A stretch of 64,000 nt of DNA from Crenobacter intestini (lineage in GTDB: Bacteria > Pseudomonadota > Gammaproteobacteria > Burkholderiales > Chromobacteriaceae), in assembly GCF_004919095.1 (NCBI RefSeq), contig NZ_STGJ01000015.1, positions 1 to 64,000 on the forward strand. Reading direction: 5' to 3'. The notes under the pieces were generated by a model. That model had not been told where the DNA came from and searched no databases. It saw nothing but the letters and a program-made list of their open reading frames with translations. Each line of letters opens with the position of its first letter. Position 1 is the stretch's first letter. A program made the position numbers and the translations under genes. Below are positions 43,248-52,340 of this stretch, in pieces.

Positions 43248-44201
43248 TTATTGTTCCTCTTGCGCGATGCGCTTAAGACCGGTCTCGCCGGCCACCACTA
43301 GGGCGCCACCGGACATGGCAACGCCGGTCAGCGCGAGCGGCCCGGTACGCTTGAGCAGGCGCAGCCCGGCACTGGCTGCGTCCAGCTCGAACACGCTGCC
43401 GCCCTGGCCTGCCACGAGCAGGCGGCCGTCGGCCGTGCGGGCGTGACCGAACAGCGAGACCGGCATCGGTACGGACAGCTTTTGCCAGCTGGCGCCAAAG
43501 TCGCGTGTCAGGTAAGCGTTGCCTCGCAGGCCGTAGGCCAGCCAGGTGTCGGCGGTAAGCCTTGCCACGCCGAACAGCGAGCCGTGGTAGAACGACGCGA
43601 GTTTCTGCCAGCTTTTGCCACCGTCGGCGCTCTTGAGCGCCATGCCCTGCTCGCCGACCAGCATCGCGCGGCCGTCGCTATTGCCTTCTACCCCGTTGAC
43701 GTGAAAATCCTCGACGCCAATATCACGCTGCTGCCAGGTCTTTCCGCCGTCGCTCGACGCGAGAAAACGTCCGTAGCTGCCGTAGGCGAACAGGGTGCCT
43801 TCCGGCGACGCCCAAACCCCCATCAGCGGCTCGGACACGTCTTTTTCCACGCGTAGCGTGGTCCAGGACAGGCCGCCGTCGCGCGTCGCCAGCACCCGCC
43901 CGTCGCCACCGCTGGCCCAGCCGTGCGCGGCGTCGCGGAAATGCACGTCGGTCAGCGCGACGTCGAACGGACGGTCGAGCGCGGCACCCTGCCAACTCAC
44001 CCCGCCGTCGTTGCTGTAGAACACCGAGCCCAGGTCACCGACGGCGACCAGCCGGTTGCCGGTGGTGGTGAGGTCGTTAATGCGCATGCTGTCGGTGCGC
44101 ACCTGGGTCGGCGCCTGCTCGGGGTAAGGCCTGGGCGAAAACGCGTACACCGAAGCGGCAGCGACCGCGGCCGAGACAGCGAGCCCTACGAGCGTACGCA
44201 T
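43248..44201 (-). CDS. YCF48-like beta-propeller protein, exported
   Basis: A 317-residue protein with an N-terminal signal or anchor (MRTLVGLAVSAAVAAASVYA) and repeated BNR/YCF48 blades of the SNDGGVSWQGA, TRDGGLSWTTL, SSDGGKTWQQR and SADGGKSWQKL type. YCF48 assembles photosystem II in plants, but bacterial homologues of this type are found beside RND permeases, DUF1329 and DUF1302 genes in degraders of hydrophobic compounds. It probably acts in the periplasm with the permease encoded next. Its start lies within a 17-codon leader frame. Confidence 0.83.
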   Translation of the reverse strand: MRTLVGLAVSAAVAAASVYAFSPRPYPEQAPTQVRTDSMRINDLTTTGNRLVAVGDLGSVFYSNDGGVSWQGAALDRPFDVALTDVHFRDAAHGWASGGDGRVLATRDGGLSWTTLRVEKDVSEPLMGVWASPEGTLFAYGSYGRFLASSDGGKTWQQRDIGVEDFHVNGVEGNSDGRAMLVGEQGMALKSADGGKSWQKLASFYHGSLFGVARLTADTWLAYGLRGNAYLTRDFGASWQKLSVPMPVSLFGHARTADGRLLVAGQGGSVFELDAASAGLRLLKRTGPLALTGVAMSGGALVVAGETGLKRIAQEEQ

Positions 44202-44239
44202 GTCGGCTCCGGATACAGGTCGTGGGTCATGGCAGGCAT
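44186..44239 (-). CDS. 17-residue leader peptide frame overlapping the YCF48-like gene
   Basis: ATG at 44239 preceded by GAGGAGATCC; translation MPAMTHDLYPEPTCVRS, stop 16 bases inside the YCF48-like gene in another frame. The distance from the steroid element to this ATG is 60 bp, like that of other regulon operons, whereas the main gene start is 98 bp away; this favours the leader as first translated frame. Confidence 0.4.
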   Translation of the reverse strand: MPAMTHDLYPEPTCVRS

Positions 44240-44298
44240 CGGGATCTCCTCAGGGTTCTCATTTGTGTTGCAAGCATGGCCAGTGCGGCTACCCCCTA

Positions 44299-44317
44299 CA
44301 TCGTCCAAACAGGTGAG
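44299..44317 (-). promoter_or_regulatory. 19-bp steroid-regulon element, copy 7 (YCF48-like/RND)
   Basis: In gene orientation CTCACCTGTTTGGACGATG. The right half is well conserved, the left half weak. Confidence 0.55.
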
Positions 44318-44344
44318 CCCCTTTGCTGCACCGCAAAAGCAAAA

Positions 44345-44367
44345 GGGCACCCGCCAGGCGGGTGCCC
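44345..44367 (-). terminator. rho-independent terminator after the thiolase gene
   Basis: GGGCACCCGCC and GGCGGGTGCCC, 11-bp stem, followed on the minus strand by TTTTGCTTTTG. Confidence 0.88.
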
Positions 44368-44389
44368 AGTGCCTAGCCAGTACAACCGG

Positions 44390-45595
44390 CTAGGCTTGCG
44401 TCTCGAACAGCGCGGCCGCGCCCATGCCGCCACCGACGCACATCGACACCACCACGAAACGCTCGCCACGACGGCGCGCCTCCAGCAATGCGGTACCCAC
44501 CAGCCGTGCGCCGGACATCCCGAACGGGTGGCCGATGGCGATCGCACCGCCGTTGACGTTCAGCCGCGCGTCAGGGATGCCAAGCTGGTCGCGGCAGTGC
44601 AGCACCTGACAGGCGAACGCCTCGTTGATTTCCCACAGGCCGACGTCGGACACCTTGAGGTTGTGCCTGGCCAACAGTTTGGGGATCGCGTAGAGCGGCC
44701 CGATCCCCATCTCGTCGGCACGGCAGCCGGCCACCGTCAGCCCCCGGTACACGCCCAGCGCTTCCAGCCCGCGCTCGCTCGCGGCGTCGCGCGACATCAG
44801 CACCGCGGCCGACGCGCCGTCGGACAGCTGCGAGGCGTTGCCGGCGGTGATGAACTCGCCCTGAGTAACCCAGCGCCCGCCGGAGAACACCGGTTTCAGG
44901 GCGGCCAGGCTCTCGGCGCTGGTGTCGGCGCGCGCACCCTCGTCGCGCGCGAGCGTCACCCGCTGCTTCTCGGTCGGGTTGCCTTCCTTGTCGAACAGCT
45001 GCTTGTCGACGCTGATCGGCACGATCTCTTCATCAAACAGGCCGCGCGCCTGCGCCGCAGCCAGCCTTTGCTGGCTTTGAAGCGCGTACGCGTCCTGCGC
45101 CGCGCGGCTGACGCCGTAACGTTGCGACACCAGCTCGGCAGTCTCGATCATCGGGATATACGCGGCCGGGTACGCGGCGATCGCAGCCTGCGACTGCGCG
45201 CGGTAGGCGTTCTTGTGCTTGTTCTGCACCAGCGAGATCGACTCGACGCCACCGGCAACCAGGATGTCCCGCTCGCCGACCATGATGTCCTTGGCGGCGT
45301 TGGCGATCGCGATCAAGCCAGACGCGCACATGCGGTCGAGCGCCATGCCCGGCACGGTGTCGGGCAAGCCCGCCACATAGGATGCGAGCCGGCCGATGGT
45401 GTAACCCTGCGTACCCTGCTGCGCGGCGCAGCCCATGATCACGTCGTCGACCTCGGCGGGTGCGACGCCGGCGCGTTCGACGGCGGCGCGGATAACGTGG
45501 CCGGCGAGCACCGGCGCCTCGGTGTCGTTGAACGCGCCGCGGTAGGCCTTGCCGATCGCGGTGCGGGCGGTGGATACGATGACGGCTTCCTGCAT
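44390..45595 (-). CDS. acetyl-CoA acyltransferase (thiolase), FadA5/FadA6-like
   Basis: A 401-residue thiolase with the acyl-accepting cysteine in DRMCASG (about 89-95), [21 protein letters not shown] (histidine) and the C-terminal cysteine in CVGGGMGAA. All catalytic residues are present. Thiolases of steroid loci release acetyl-CoA from the side chain (FadA5) or from the last ring fragments (FadA6). With only SDR and MaoC genes in its operon, it fits one complete hydration-oxidation-thiolysis step. Confidence 0.88.
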   Translation of the reverse strand: MQEAVIVSTARTAIGKAYRGAFNDTEAPVLAGHVIRAAVERAGVAPAEVDDVIMGCAAQQGTQGYTIGRLASYVAGLPDTVPGMALDRMCASGLIAIANAAKDIMVGERDILVAGGVESISLVQNKHKNAYRAQSQAAIAAYPAAYIPMIETAELVSQRYGVSRAAQDAYALQSQQRLAAAQARGLFDEEIVPISVDKQLFDKEGNPTEKQRVTLARDEGARADTSAESLAALKPVFSGGRWVTQGEFITAGNASQLSDGASAAVLMSRDAASERGLEALGVYRGLTVAGCRADEMGIGPLYAIPKLLARHNLKVSDVGLWEINEAFACQVLHCRDQLGIPDARLNVNGGAIAIGHPFGMSGARLVGTALLEARRRGERFVVVSMCVGGGMGAAALFETQA

Positions 45596-45607
45596 GTTCT
45601 GCTCCTG

Positions 45608-46066
45608 CTAGAAAAAGTAACGGCTGATCTTGTCGACGACGCAGGCGGGCTTGTCCTGTCCGTCGATCTCGATGGTCACGCGCACGGTCGATTGCACGCC
45701 GCCGCCCGCCTCCTCGACCTTCAACACCTCGCCGCGGCCGCGCAGGCGCGAACCGACCGGCACCGGGGCCGGAAAGCGCACCCGGTCGCAGCCGACGTTA
45801 ACGCCCATCTTCATGTTGCGGATCTCGATCAGCTGCGGCAAAAAGCAGCTCGCCAACGACAGCGTCAGATAGCCGTGCGCGATGGTGGTGCCGAACGGCC
45901 CATCCTTGGCGCGTACCGGATCGACGTGGATCCACTGGTGATCCCCGGTCGCCTCGGCGAACAGGTCGATGCGCTGCTGGGTGACTTCCAGCCACCTGGT
46001 CACACCCAGCGGCTGGCCGGTGGCGGCCAGCAGCGCTTCTTTCGAGTCAAACACGACGTTCGCCAT
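45608..46066 (-). CDS. MaoC-like enoyl-CoA hydratase
   Basis: A 152-residue single hot-dog MaoC protein with the catalytic motif in ATGDHQWIHVD (about 35-45) and GTTIAHGYLTLSL. Such proteins hydrate trans-2-enoyl-CoAs to (R)-3-hydroxyacyl-CoAs. It lies 12 bp before the thiolase and 3 bp after the SDR, so the three genes likely run one beta-oxidation turn on a steroid or HIP-derived CoA ester. Confidence 0.87.
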   Translation of the reverse strand: MANVVFDSKEALLAATGQPLGVTRWLEVTQQRIDLFAEATGDHQWIHVDPVRAKDGPFGTTIAHGYLTLSLASCFLPQLIEIRNMKMGVNVGCDRVRFPAPVPVGSRLRGRGEVLKVEEAGGGVQSTVRVTIEIDGQDKPACVVDKISRYFF

Positions 46067-46069
46067 GGC

Positions 46070-46855
46070 TCAGGCCCGCTGCGCGCTGACCGACACCACT
46101 TCGCCGGTCATGTAGCTCGAGTAGTCGCTGGCGAGGAACATCATCACGTTGGCGACCTCCCACGGCTCGGCGCCGCGACCGAACGCTTCCTGCGCGGAGA
46201 GCGAGTCGAGCAACGCCTGCGGCGCGGACTTCTTCAAAAAGGCGTGAATTGCGATCGACGGTGCCACCGCGTTGATGCGAACGCCGTATTCGGCTGCCTC
46301 CAGCGCCGAGCAGCGGGTCAGCGCCATCACGCCGGCCTTGGCCGCCGCGTAATGCGCCTGCTCCTTCTGCGCGCGCCAGCCGAGTACCGACGCGTTGTTG
46401 ACGATCACACCATGGCCGCGCGGCTGCATCGCCCGCAGCATCGCGCGCGTCATGCGGAAGGTGCCGGTCAGCGTGATGTCGAGCACGCGCTGCCAGGTGG
46501 CGTCGTCCATGTCGACCACGCGGCAACTGGTGCCCAGCCCCGCGTTGTTGATCAGCACGTCGACGCCACCAAGCTTCTGCTCGGCGGCGTCGACCAGCGC
46601 CTGCACCTGGGTTTCGTCGCTCACGTCGCACAACTGGCCATAGATGGCCGCAAGGCCGGTCTCGGCCTTCAGCGTCTCGACCGCGTCCTCGAGACGCTTT
46701 TCGTGCACGTCAGAGAGCATCAGCGCACGCGCGCCCTCCTCGGCCGCGCGCCGCGCAGCGGCAAAGCCGATGCCGGCGCCGGCCGCGGCGGTGATCAGGA
46801 CGGACTTTCCCTTGATAAGGCCGCAGGCGGCCGGATAGTTGGGGGCTGCGTTCAT
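46070..46855 (-). CDS. short-chain dehydrogenase/reductase, probable hydroxyacyl-CoA dehydrogenase
   Basis: A 261-residue SDR. The cofactor motif reads TAAAGAGIG rather than TGxxxGxG, with NNAG, an active-site asparagine-serine region NNASV and YAAAK. MNAAPNYPA at 46855 is the start. It opens the SDR-MaoC-thiolase operon, so it should oxidise the 3-hydroxyacyl-CoA made by the MaoC protein. Resemblance to IpdF/FabG-type steroid SDRs is possible but not demonstrated. Confidence 0.83.
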   Translation of the reverse strand: MNAAPNYPAACGLIKGKSVLITAAAGAGIGFAAARRAAEEGARALMLSDVHEKRLEDAVETLKAETGLAAIYGQLCDVSDETQVQALVDAAEQKLGGVDVLINNAGLGTSCRVVDMDDATWQRVLDITLTGTFRMTRAMLRAMQPRGHGVIVNNASVLGWRAQKEQAHYAAAKAGVMALTRCSALEAAEYGVRINAVAPSIAIHAFLKKSAPQALLDSLSAQEAFGRGAEPWEVANVMMFLASDYSSYMTGEVVSVSAQRA

Positions 46856-46909
46856 CACGAAACTCCGTTGTTTGGACAGACCCATCCTGCGCCAGGCAGG
46901 TGCGCGCGG

Positions 46910-46928
46910 CATCGTGCAAACGGACCAG
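46910..46928 (-). promoter_or_regulatory. 19-bp steroid-regulon element, copy 8 (SDR-MaoC-thiolase)
   Basis: In gene orientation CTGGTCCGTTTGCACGATG, 55 bp before the SDR start; one mismatch in the conserved right half. Confidence 0.6.
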
Positions 46929-46941
46929 CCTCGGCAAGCAA

Positions 46942-46966
46942 AAAGGCCGGGACAAGCCCGGCCTTT
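46942..46966 (-). terminator. rho-independent terminator after the 7alpha-HSD-like gene
   Basis: AAAGGCCGGG and CCCGGCCTTT around a 5-base loop, followed on the minus strand by TTGCTTGCC after the T-rich arm. Confidence 0.85.
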
Positions 46967-46985
46967 GGCGATTGCGCAAACACCT

Positions 46986-47765
46986 TCAAAACGGCCAGAC
47001 AGACGACTCGGCGCCGCCATCCACCTCGATCACCTTGCCGGTCACCCAGCTGGCGGCCGGGCTTGCCAGGTAGAGCGCGGCGGCGGCAATGTCCTCGACT
47101 GTCCCCAGCCGGGCTAGGGGCGTTCCGGCGATCATCTTGCCGCGCGCGGTCTCGTCGAGAAACTTCTCCAGCGCGTCGGTCGCGATCGGCCCCGGCGCGA
47201 TTGCGTTGACACGAATCAGCGGCGCCAGGTCCTGCGCCATCAGCCGGGTGAGCTGGGTCAGCGCGGCCTTGGCCGCGCCGTATACGGTGAAGTGCTTTTG
47301 CGCGTAACGCGCCGCGCCCGAAGTGATGTTGACGATGGCGCCGTGGCCGGCCGCCTGCATGTGCGGGGCCACCAACGCGGACAAACGGAATGCGCTCGTC
47401 ACGTTGAAATGCATCGCCGTATCGAACGCGTCGGCCGAAGTCTTGAGCATCTTGTTCGGCGCGGCGCCGCCCGCGTTGTTGACGAGCAGGGTCAGCTTGC
47501 CCATCGCCTCGCGTGTGGTGTCCACCAGGCGCGCGAGTGCCGCCTCGTCGTTGACGTCGCAGGTGAGTGCCAGCGCACGCACGCCATGCTCGCGCGCAAG
47601 ACGCGCGGTCTCCTCGATCTCGTCCGGGCTTCGCGCCGCGCAGACGACGTCGGCACCCGCCTCGGCGTACGCCAGCGCGATCGCGCGGCCGATGCCGCGC
47701 CCGGCGCCGGTGATGAGCGCGACCTCACCCGAAAGCGAAAAGCGGTCGATCAGTTTTTGCTGCAT
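46986..47765 (-). CDS. 7alpha-hydroxysteroid dehydrogenase-like SDR
   Basis: A 259-residue SDR with TGAGRGIGRA, NNAGG, serine region ITSGA and YGAAK. It resembles E. coli HdhA (7alpha-HSD, 255 residues) along its length, for example FSLSGEVALITGAG, LSALVAPHM, RVNAIAPGPIATDAL, TPLARLG and SPAASWVTG. This points to oxidation of the 7alpha-hydroxyl of bile acids, though HdhA-like proteins also have other substrates. MQQKLIDRF at 47765 has AAGGAGCT upstream. A terminator lies between it and DUF1329, so it may have its own promoter. Confidence 0.72.
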   Translation of the reverse strand: MQQKLIDRFSLSGEVALITGAGRGIGRAIALAYAEAGADVVCAARSPDEIEETARLAREHGVRALALTCDVNDEAALARLVDTTREAMGKLTLLVNNAGGAAPNKMLKTSADAFDTAMHFNVTSAFRLSALVAPHMQAAGHGAIVNITSGAARYAQKHFTVYGAAKAALTQLTRLMAQDLAPLIRVNAIAPGPIATDALEKFLDETARGKMIAGTPLARLGTVEDIAAAALYLASPAASWVTGKVIEVDGGAESSVWPF

Positions 47766-47793
47766 GTCGGAGCTCCTTTGGAACGAAAGCAAA

Positions 47794-47814
47794 AGGCCCG
47801 GCGTCGCCGGGCCT
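47794..47814 (-). terminator. rho-independent terminator after the DUF1329 gene
   Basis: AGGCCCGGC and GCCGGGCCT with loop GTC, followed on the minus strand by TTTGCTTTCG. It separates the DUF1302-DUF1329 pair from the HSD gene. Confidence 0.8.
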
Positions 47815-47829
47815 GACACTGCGATGTGC

Positions 47830-49203
47830 TTACTTACCGGCTCGGCGCGCGGTGTCGGCGGTGAAGTCTTCCGGCTTGAGACCGCTGGCGTTCAGCACGT
47901 CGGACTTCGGCTGTTCGTTGAGCATACCGTAGGCGACGTAGGAACCCGAGTTGAGGTCGTGGTAGAAGGTCGTCGAGTTGAACTGCCCGCTGAAGTCCGG
48001 CGAGTAGTAGTGGTGCGCGACCGCCGCGCGCCACAGCTTGCCCTGACCGTCGTACTGGTCGGAGTACAGGCCGTGCCAGCTATCCTCGTCGAGGTACATC
48101 ACGCGCTTGGAGTACAGGTGGCGCATGCCGGGCTTGAGCTTGCCCTCAAGCACCCACACGCGATGCAACTCGTAACGCATCGGCTCCGTATTCGGGTGCT
48201 TGGGCGTCAGCAGGTCCTTGTACTTGAGCTTGGGGCTGGCGACGCGGTAGGCGTTGTACGGCACGTAGACCTCGCGCTTGCCCAGCAGTTTCCAGTCGTA
48301 ACGCTCGGGGGAGCCGTTAAACAGGCGGTCCTCGTCGATCACCATGCTGCCGCCGACCCCGCTGGTCGGCTGGTCGAAGCCGTAACCCGGCACCTGGCGC
48401 ACACGGCGGGTACCCGGGTCGTAACGCCACGCCAGACGGTAGTTCTTCGCGAAGTTGTACGGCTCGTGCGACACGGTGACCCCGCCCTTTTCGCGCTCAG
48501 GCAGCAGAGCAGAGGTCATGTAGTAGGAGTACACGCCTTCGCTGGTCTTGCTGCGCACCTTGGGGTCGTACGCCGGGGTCAGACCGACCGATTTGAGGCG
48601 GCCCCAGATGATGCCGTTGCTGGTGACCGTCGCGTTGTCGCGTACGGTGTTCACGCTGAACGGGCGGTGTGGCAGCAACATGTTCCACAGCGCCTCGGTG
48701 CCACTTTTCGGGATCGGGAACGGCACCGCCCCGGTGGTCGCGTCGACCCCCATGCCGCCGTCGGTCACCTTGGCGCTCTTCGCGTTTTCCAGCGCGGTGT
48801 CACACACGTAATCCGGGTAACGGAAGTCGCGGTGGCTGGGGTAGACCGGCATCTTGTAGCTGTCCGGATACTTTTTCAGCAGAGCCTTCTGGCCATCGCT
48901 AAGCCGGGCCGCGTACTGGTCCATATTGGCGGCGGTGATCACGAACAGCGGCTTCTCGTTCGCGTAGACATCGGAAGCGTGGCTACCGGCGTTCATTTTC
49001 CAGCCCGGGTTCGCCTGTGCGCCGACCCACTTGCCGGCGAACGCCGGGATCGAGCCGTCGGCGTTGCCGGCCTTCTCGGCGCCGACGCAGGTAAGGTCCT
49101 TGCCCAGGCGCGCCACTTCGGTAGGGGATGCCGCGGCCATCGCCTGGGTCGCGAACAGGGTCAGGGCGCCGGTGACGGCGATACGCATTGCGTGTTGTTT
49201 CAT
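47830..49203 (-). CDS. DUF1329 periplasmic protein (LolB-like lipid-binding fold)
   Basis: A 457-residue exported protein with signal peptide MKQHAMRIAVTGALTLFATQ and a likely cleavage after AMA. GSIPAFAG near residue 50 and HRVWVLEGKLKPGMRHLYSK are typical of DUF1329. The family is predicted to have a lipoprotein-carrier-like half-barrel and is usually encoded with DUF1302. A periplasmic carrier for hydrophobic molecules between outer membrane and RND permease is a reasonable model. It is 30 bp downstream of the DUF1302 gene. Confidence 0.85.
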   Translation of the reverse strand: MKQHAMRIAVTGALTLFATQAMAAASPTEVARLGKDLTCVGAEKAGNADGSIPAFAGKWVGAQANPGWKMNAGSHASDVYANEKPLFVITAANMDQYAARLSDGQKALLKKYPDSYKMPVYPSHRDFRYPDYVCDTALENAKSAKVTDGGMGVDATTGAVPFPIPKSGTEALWNMLLPHRPFSVNTVRDNATVTSNGIIWGRLKSVGLTPAYDPKVRSKTSEGVYSYYMTSALLPEREKGGVTVSHEPYNFAKNYRLAWRYDPGTRRVRQVPGYGFDQPTSGVGGSMVIDEDRLFNGSPERYDWKLLGKREVYVPYNAYRVASPKLKYKDLLTPKHPNTEPMRYELHRVWVLEGKLKPGMRHLYSKRVMYLDEDSWHGLYSDQYDGQGKLWRAAVAHHYYSPDFSGQFNSTTFYHDLNSGSYVAYGMLNEQPKSDVLNASGLKPEDFTADTARRAGK

Positions 49204-49233
49204 GACGGAATTCCTTTGCTTGTCAGGTCAAGG

Positions 49234-50937
49234 TCAGAAGCTGTACTTGGCGTAGCCCGACACGTAGTCGCGGTCGCCCAACTTGCGGTAGACCGGGTCC
49301 GGACGGGTATAACCGACGTAGGAGAGGCCGAGTTCGAGGTTGCCCAGGTACTTCCACTCCATGCCCACCGAGTAGCGGAAGTCACCGTCAGCATCAGAAA
49401 GCGTCGAGATCGGCGACATGCCCTGCACCCATACGGCACGCAGCGGCACCTTCAGGTCCCAGCCCGGCACGACGCCCGGATAGGAGAGATCCATCCCCAG
49501 CGTCAGCCCGTAGCCGTTCTTGTCGCGCTCGCCGGTGACCTGCCCCTTGGCGTTGCTGGTTTCATAAACGAACTGGTCACTTAGATTAGACAGGGCCTTC
49601 AGGGAACTGAATGGAGCGTTAGCTAAAGCTGGTGCTCCAGATGTCGCATCAACACTGATACCACGCGTCCACACCACTTCACCAAGCAGCGTCGTCGCGC
49701 TCGCCCACGGCCGGTGACCCAGCACCCGAATGAACGAGACCTGCGCCTGCGTCGCCTTGCCCTTAGCAGCCGTCGGCCCCAGCGGGGTATTGACCAGCAT
49801 CGGCACACCGTCGCGGTAGGTCAGCTCTGCACCAACCTGGGTCTCCCCAATGCGAGTCGAGAGCGCAGTTCCCAGCAGCTTAATGTTTTCGAAATAAATT
49901 TCGTCGTAAGTCAGCGCCTGGGGCCGGAAACTAGACGACAACGTCCAGTTCATCCTCAGGTTCGGGTTCTTGTCGTGATATTGCAGGTAGTAAGCGGATA
50001 ACTCGGTCTCTTCACTGACACCCCAACGTGCACCGACCCCGAACTGTCCGCTGTTTTTGGGCTTTTCCTTCTCTCCATAGCGGCTGATTGCTGCGGCAGG
50101 CAACTGACCCAAGTCCCCAAAAGCCAAGCGCAGCACTTCCGCTCCAGGTCCCAGCACATCGGTATTCGACAGGTAGGAGCCCACCGGCGGCAACTCGGTG
50201 CCCTTCCACTGGAACTGGTAGTAGCCCATCACGCTGAAGCGCGGCGTAAGCTCCAGCATCGCCGACACCTGCGGTACCGGCAGCAGGATTTCCTTCACCT
50301 CGGTCCCCGGCGACAGGCCCTTGACCGAGTCAAACGGCACCTGCGCGGCTGAGGCGTTGCCGTAGAACAGGCTCTCGCCCCAGGCCACCACCTGGTTGCC
50401 CAGCTTGGCCGACAGCACCTTGTCGCCGCCAAGGTTCCAGCTGTCGTACAGGTAGGCGTCCAGCAGCTTGGCGCGGCCGCCCGAGTAGAACTTGGTGCCG
50501 TCGGTAAATTCGTTGGGCGCGCCGAATTTGTTGACCGTCTGCCGCGAGTCGTTGTCGTTACGCTTGTGGTAAACGTCGTCGTAGAAGGCAGTGCCGCGCA
50601 GCAGCATGCCCATCGTATCTTTTTGCAGGTGCATCTCGGCGTTCAGGCCGACCCGGTTGGTGGTGAGGTCGCCCTTGCCGAAGTTGCGGTTGCCGTCGTC
50701 CAGGTTGATCGCACGCGGGTTGCTGGTGGCCAGCGGGCCGGCGAGCAGCTTGTCGGACGCGTCTTTCACCCTGACACCTACGCCGTACGACACGGTCGCC
50801 GACCAGTCGATCTTGGCACCATTGTCGAATTCGATAGCATCGCCGGCCCACGCCGCGCTGCCGATCAGCACCAGCGACAGCGGCAGCAGCCGGGGCACCC
50901 AGCGACGACGCCCTCCATTGTGTTGCGTTCCCTGCAT
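49234..50937 (-). CDS. DUF1302 outer-membrane-like protein
   Basis: A 567-residue exported protein: signal peptide with the core LPLSLVLIGSAAWAG (about 17-31), then a beta-rich sequence with alternating aromatic residues and the C-terminal ending YAKYSF, the terminal aromatic signature of outer-membrane barrels. DUF1302 is often found in degraders of hydrophobic compounds beside DUF1329. MQGTQHNGG at 50937 has AGGAG upstream; the frame extends without a better start. A channel for steroid entry is the inferred role. Base composition in the middle (49560-50110) is somewhat lower in GC than the ends. Confidence 0.85.
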   Translation of the reverse strand: MQGTQHNGGRRRWVPRLLPLSLVLIGSAAWAGDAIEFDNGAKIDWSATVSYGVGVRVKDASDKLLAGPLATSNPRAINLDDGNRNFGKGDLTTNRVGLNAEMHLQKDTMGMLLRGTAFYDDVYHKRNDNDSRQTVNKFGAPNEFTDGTKFYSGGRAKLLDAYLYDSWNLGGDKVLSAKLGNQVVAWGESLFYGNASAAQVPFDSVKGLSPGTEVKEILLPVPQVSAMLELTPRFSVMGYYQFQWKGTELPPVGSYLSNTDVLGPGAEVLRLAFGDLGQLPAAAISRYGEKEKPKNSGQFGVGARWGVSEETELSAYYLQYHDKNPNLRMNWTLSSSFRPQALTYDEIYFENIKLLGTALSTRIGETQVGAELTYRDGVPMLVNTPLGPTAAKGKATQAQVSFIRVLGHRPWASATTLLGEVVWTRGISVDATSGAPALANAPFSSLKALSNLSDQFVYETSNAKGQVTGERDKNGYGLTLGMDLSYPGVVPGWDLKVPLRAVWVQGMSPISTLSDADGDFRYSVGMEWKYLGNLELGLSYVGYTRPDPVYRKLGDRDYVSGYAKYSF

Positions 50938-51018
50938 ATGGTTCTCCTCTCGTTGTCCGGGCCCATCCGCCGACGGTTCGCCCTTGTCCGACAATCTGCG
51001 CAGTAACGAAAGGCACTA

Positions 51019-51037
51019 CATCGTCCGGAAAGACTAC
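51019..51037 (-). promoter_or_regulatory. 19-bp steroid-regulon element, copy 9 (DUF1302-DUF1329)
   Basis: In gene orientation GTAGTCTTTCCGGACGATG, 82 bp before the DUF1302 start. Confidence 0.65.
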
Positions 51038-51069
51038 GCAGAGCAATTACTCAAAATACATGAATCGCG

Positions 51070-51088
51070 TTAGTCTGTTCGGGCGATG
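51070..51088 (+). promoter_or_regulatory. 19-bp steroid-regulon element, copy 10 (acyl-CoA dehydrogenase operon)
   Basis: Reads TTAGTCTGTTCGGGCGATG, 59 bp before the TTG start of the acyl-CoA dehydrogenase. Divergent partner of copy 9, only 32 bp away. Confidence 0.65.
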
Positions 51089-51146
51089 TCCAAGCCCGGG
51101 ACCCACACAACAATCGGGGCAAGCGACAAGCAGGAGGAGATAAACC

Positions 51147-52337
51147 TTGAAAGAAATCAAAGATTTCAAGGCGTCGGTGCGCGCATGGCTGGAGGCAAAC
51201 TGCCCGCCGTCGATGCGCACGCCGCCGCCCGAAGGCGAGATGGTGCTCGCCGGCAGCCGCCTCACCTTTTCCAACCCCGACCAGCGGCTGTGGTTCGAGC
51301 GCATGCGCGAGCAGGGCTGGTTCGCGCCGGACTGGCCGCGCGAATACGGTGGCGGCGGGCTTGACGCGCGCCAAACGCGGGTACTGGAAACAGAACTTTC
51401 CCGTCTGAAATGCCGCGCGCCGATGTTCAACCTCGGCATCTGGATGATCGGGCCGGTGCTGCTCGAATTCGGTAGCGACGAGCAGAAGGCACGCCACCTG
51501 CCGGGCATGGCGCGCGGCGAGGTGGCCTGGTGCCAGGGCTTCTCCGAACCCGGCGCGGGTTCGGACCTGGCGGGCCTGTCCTGCCGCGCCGAGCGCGACG
51601 GCGACCACTACGTCGTCAACGGCTCGAAGATCTGGACCTCCTACGCCGACCGCAGCGACTGGATGTACGCGCTGGTGCGCACCGACATGTCCGCCGGCAA
51701 GCACGCGGGCATCAGCATGCTCTTGATCGACATGGCAAGCGCGGGGGTCAGCACCCGCCCGATTGAGCTGATCAGCGGCAAGTCGCACTTCTGCCAGGTG
51801 TTCTTCGACAACGTACGCGTACCGGTGGCCAACCTGGTCGGCGCCGAGGGCGATGGCTGGATGCTCGCCAAGGCGCTGCTCGCCCACGAGCGCCGCGCGA
51901 TGAGCAAGTTCGGCGACAACAACGTGCCGGGCGTCGACTTTCTCGACCTCGCCCGCCGTCTGGTCGCCGAGGCCGACCCGGACAGCCGCGCGGCACTTGC
52001 CGACCGCGTCGCGGCGTGCGCGATGGACGAACACGCGTACAAGCTGACGCTCGAGCGCACCCACGAGGCGGGCGGCGCCGGGCAGGATGTCTCGGCGCTG
52101 GTGGCGACCTTCAAATATGTGCATAGCGAACAGAACAAGACCCGCTACCGCACGCTGACGGCGCTCGCCGGCACCGACGCGCTGGGTTGGGAGGGCGAAG
52201 GCTACAGCGAAGAGCTGCTCAAGCTCGCCCGCCAGTGGCTGAACGCCTACACCTACACGGTCGCCGGCGGCACCTCCGAGATCCAGCTCAACATCCTCGC
52301 CCGCCGCGTGCTGGGCCTGCCCGACAGCGGAGGCTGA
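51147..52337 (+). CDS. acyl-CoA dehydrogenase, third pair, larger subunit
   Basis: A 396-residue acyl-CoA dehydrogenase with GFSEPGAGSDLAGL, NGSKIWTSYA and the C-terminal AGGTSEIQLNILARRVLGL. The start is a TTG at 51147, preceded by AGGAGGAG with good spacing; no ATG fits the family N-terminus. The partner subunit starts 4 bp after its stop. With the ligase that follows and the second aldolase set downstream, it probably desaturates the C24 steroid-CoA ester in the first side-chain round. Confidence 0.86.
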   Translation: MKEIKDFKASVRAWLEANCPPSMRTPPPEGEMVLAGSRLTFSNPDQRLWFERMREQGWFAPDWPREYGGGGLDARQTRVLETELSRLKCRAPMFNLGIWMIGPVLLEFGSDEQKARHLPGMARGEVAWCQGFSEPGAGSDLAGLSCRAERDGDHYVVNGSKIWTSYADRSDWMYALVRTDMSAGKHAGISMLLIDMASAGVSTRPIELISGKSHFCQVFFDNVRVPVANLVGAEGDGWMLAKALLAHERRAMSKFGDNNVPGVDFLDLARRLVAEADPDSRAALADRVAACAMDEHAYKLTLERTHEAGGAGQDVSALVATFKYVHSEQNKTRYRTLTALAGTDALGWEGEGYSEELLKLARQWLNAYTYTVAGGTSEIQLNILARRVLGLPDSGG

Positions 52338-52340
52338 ACG

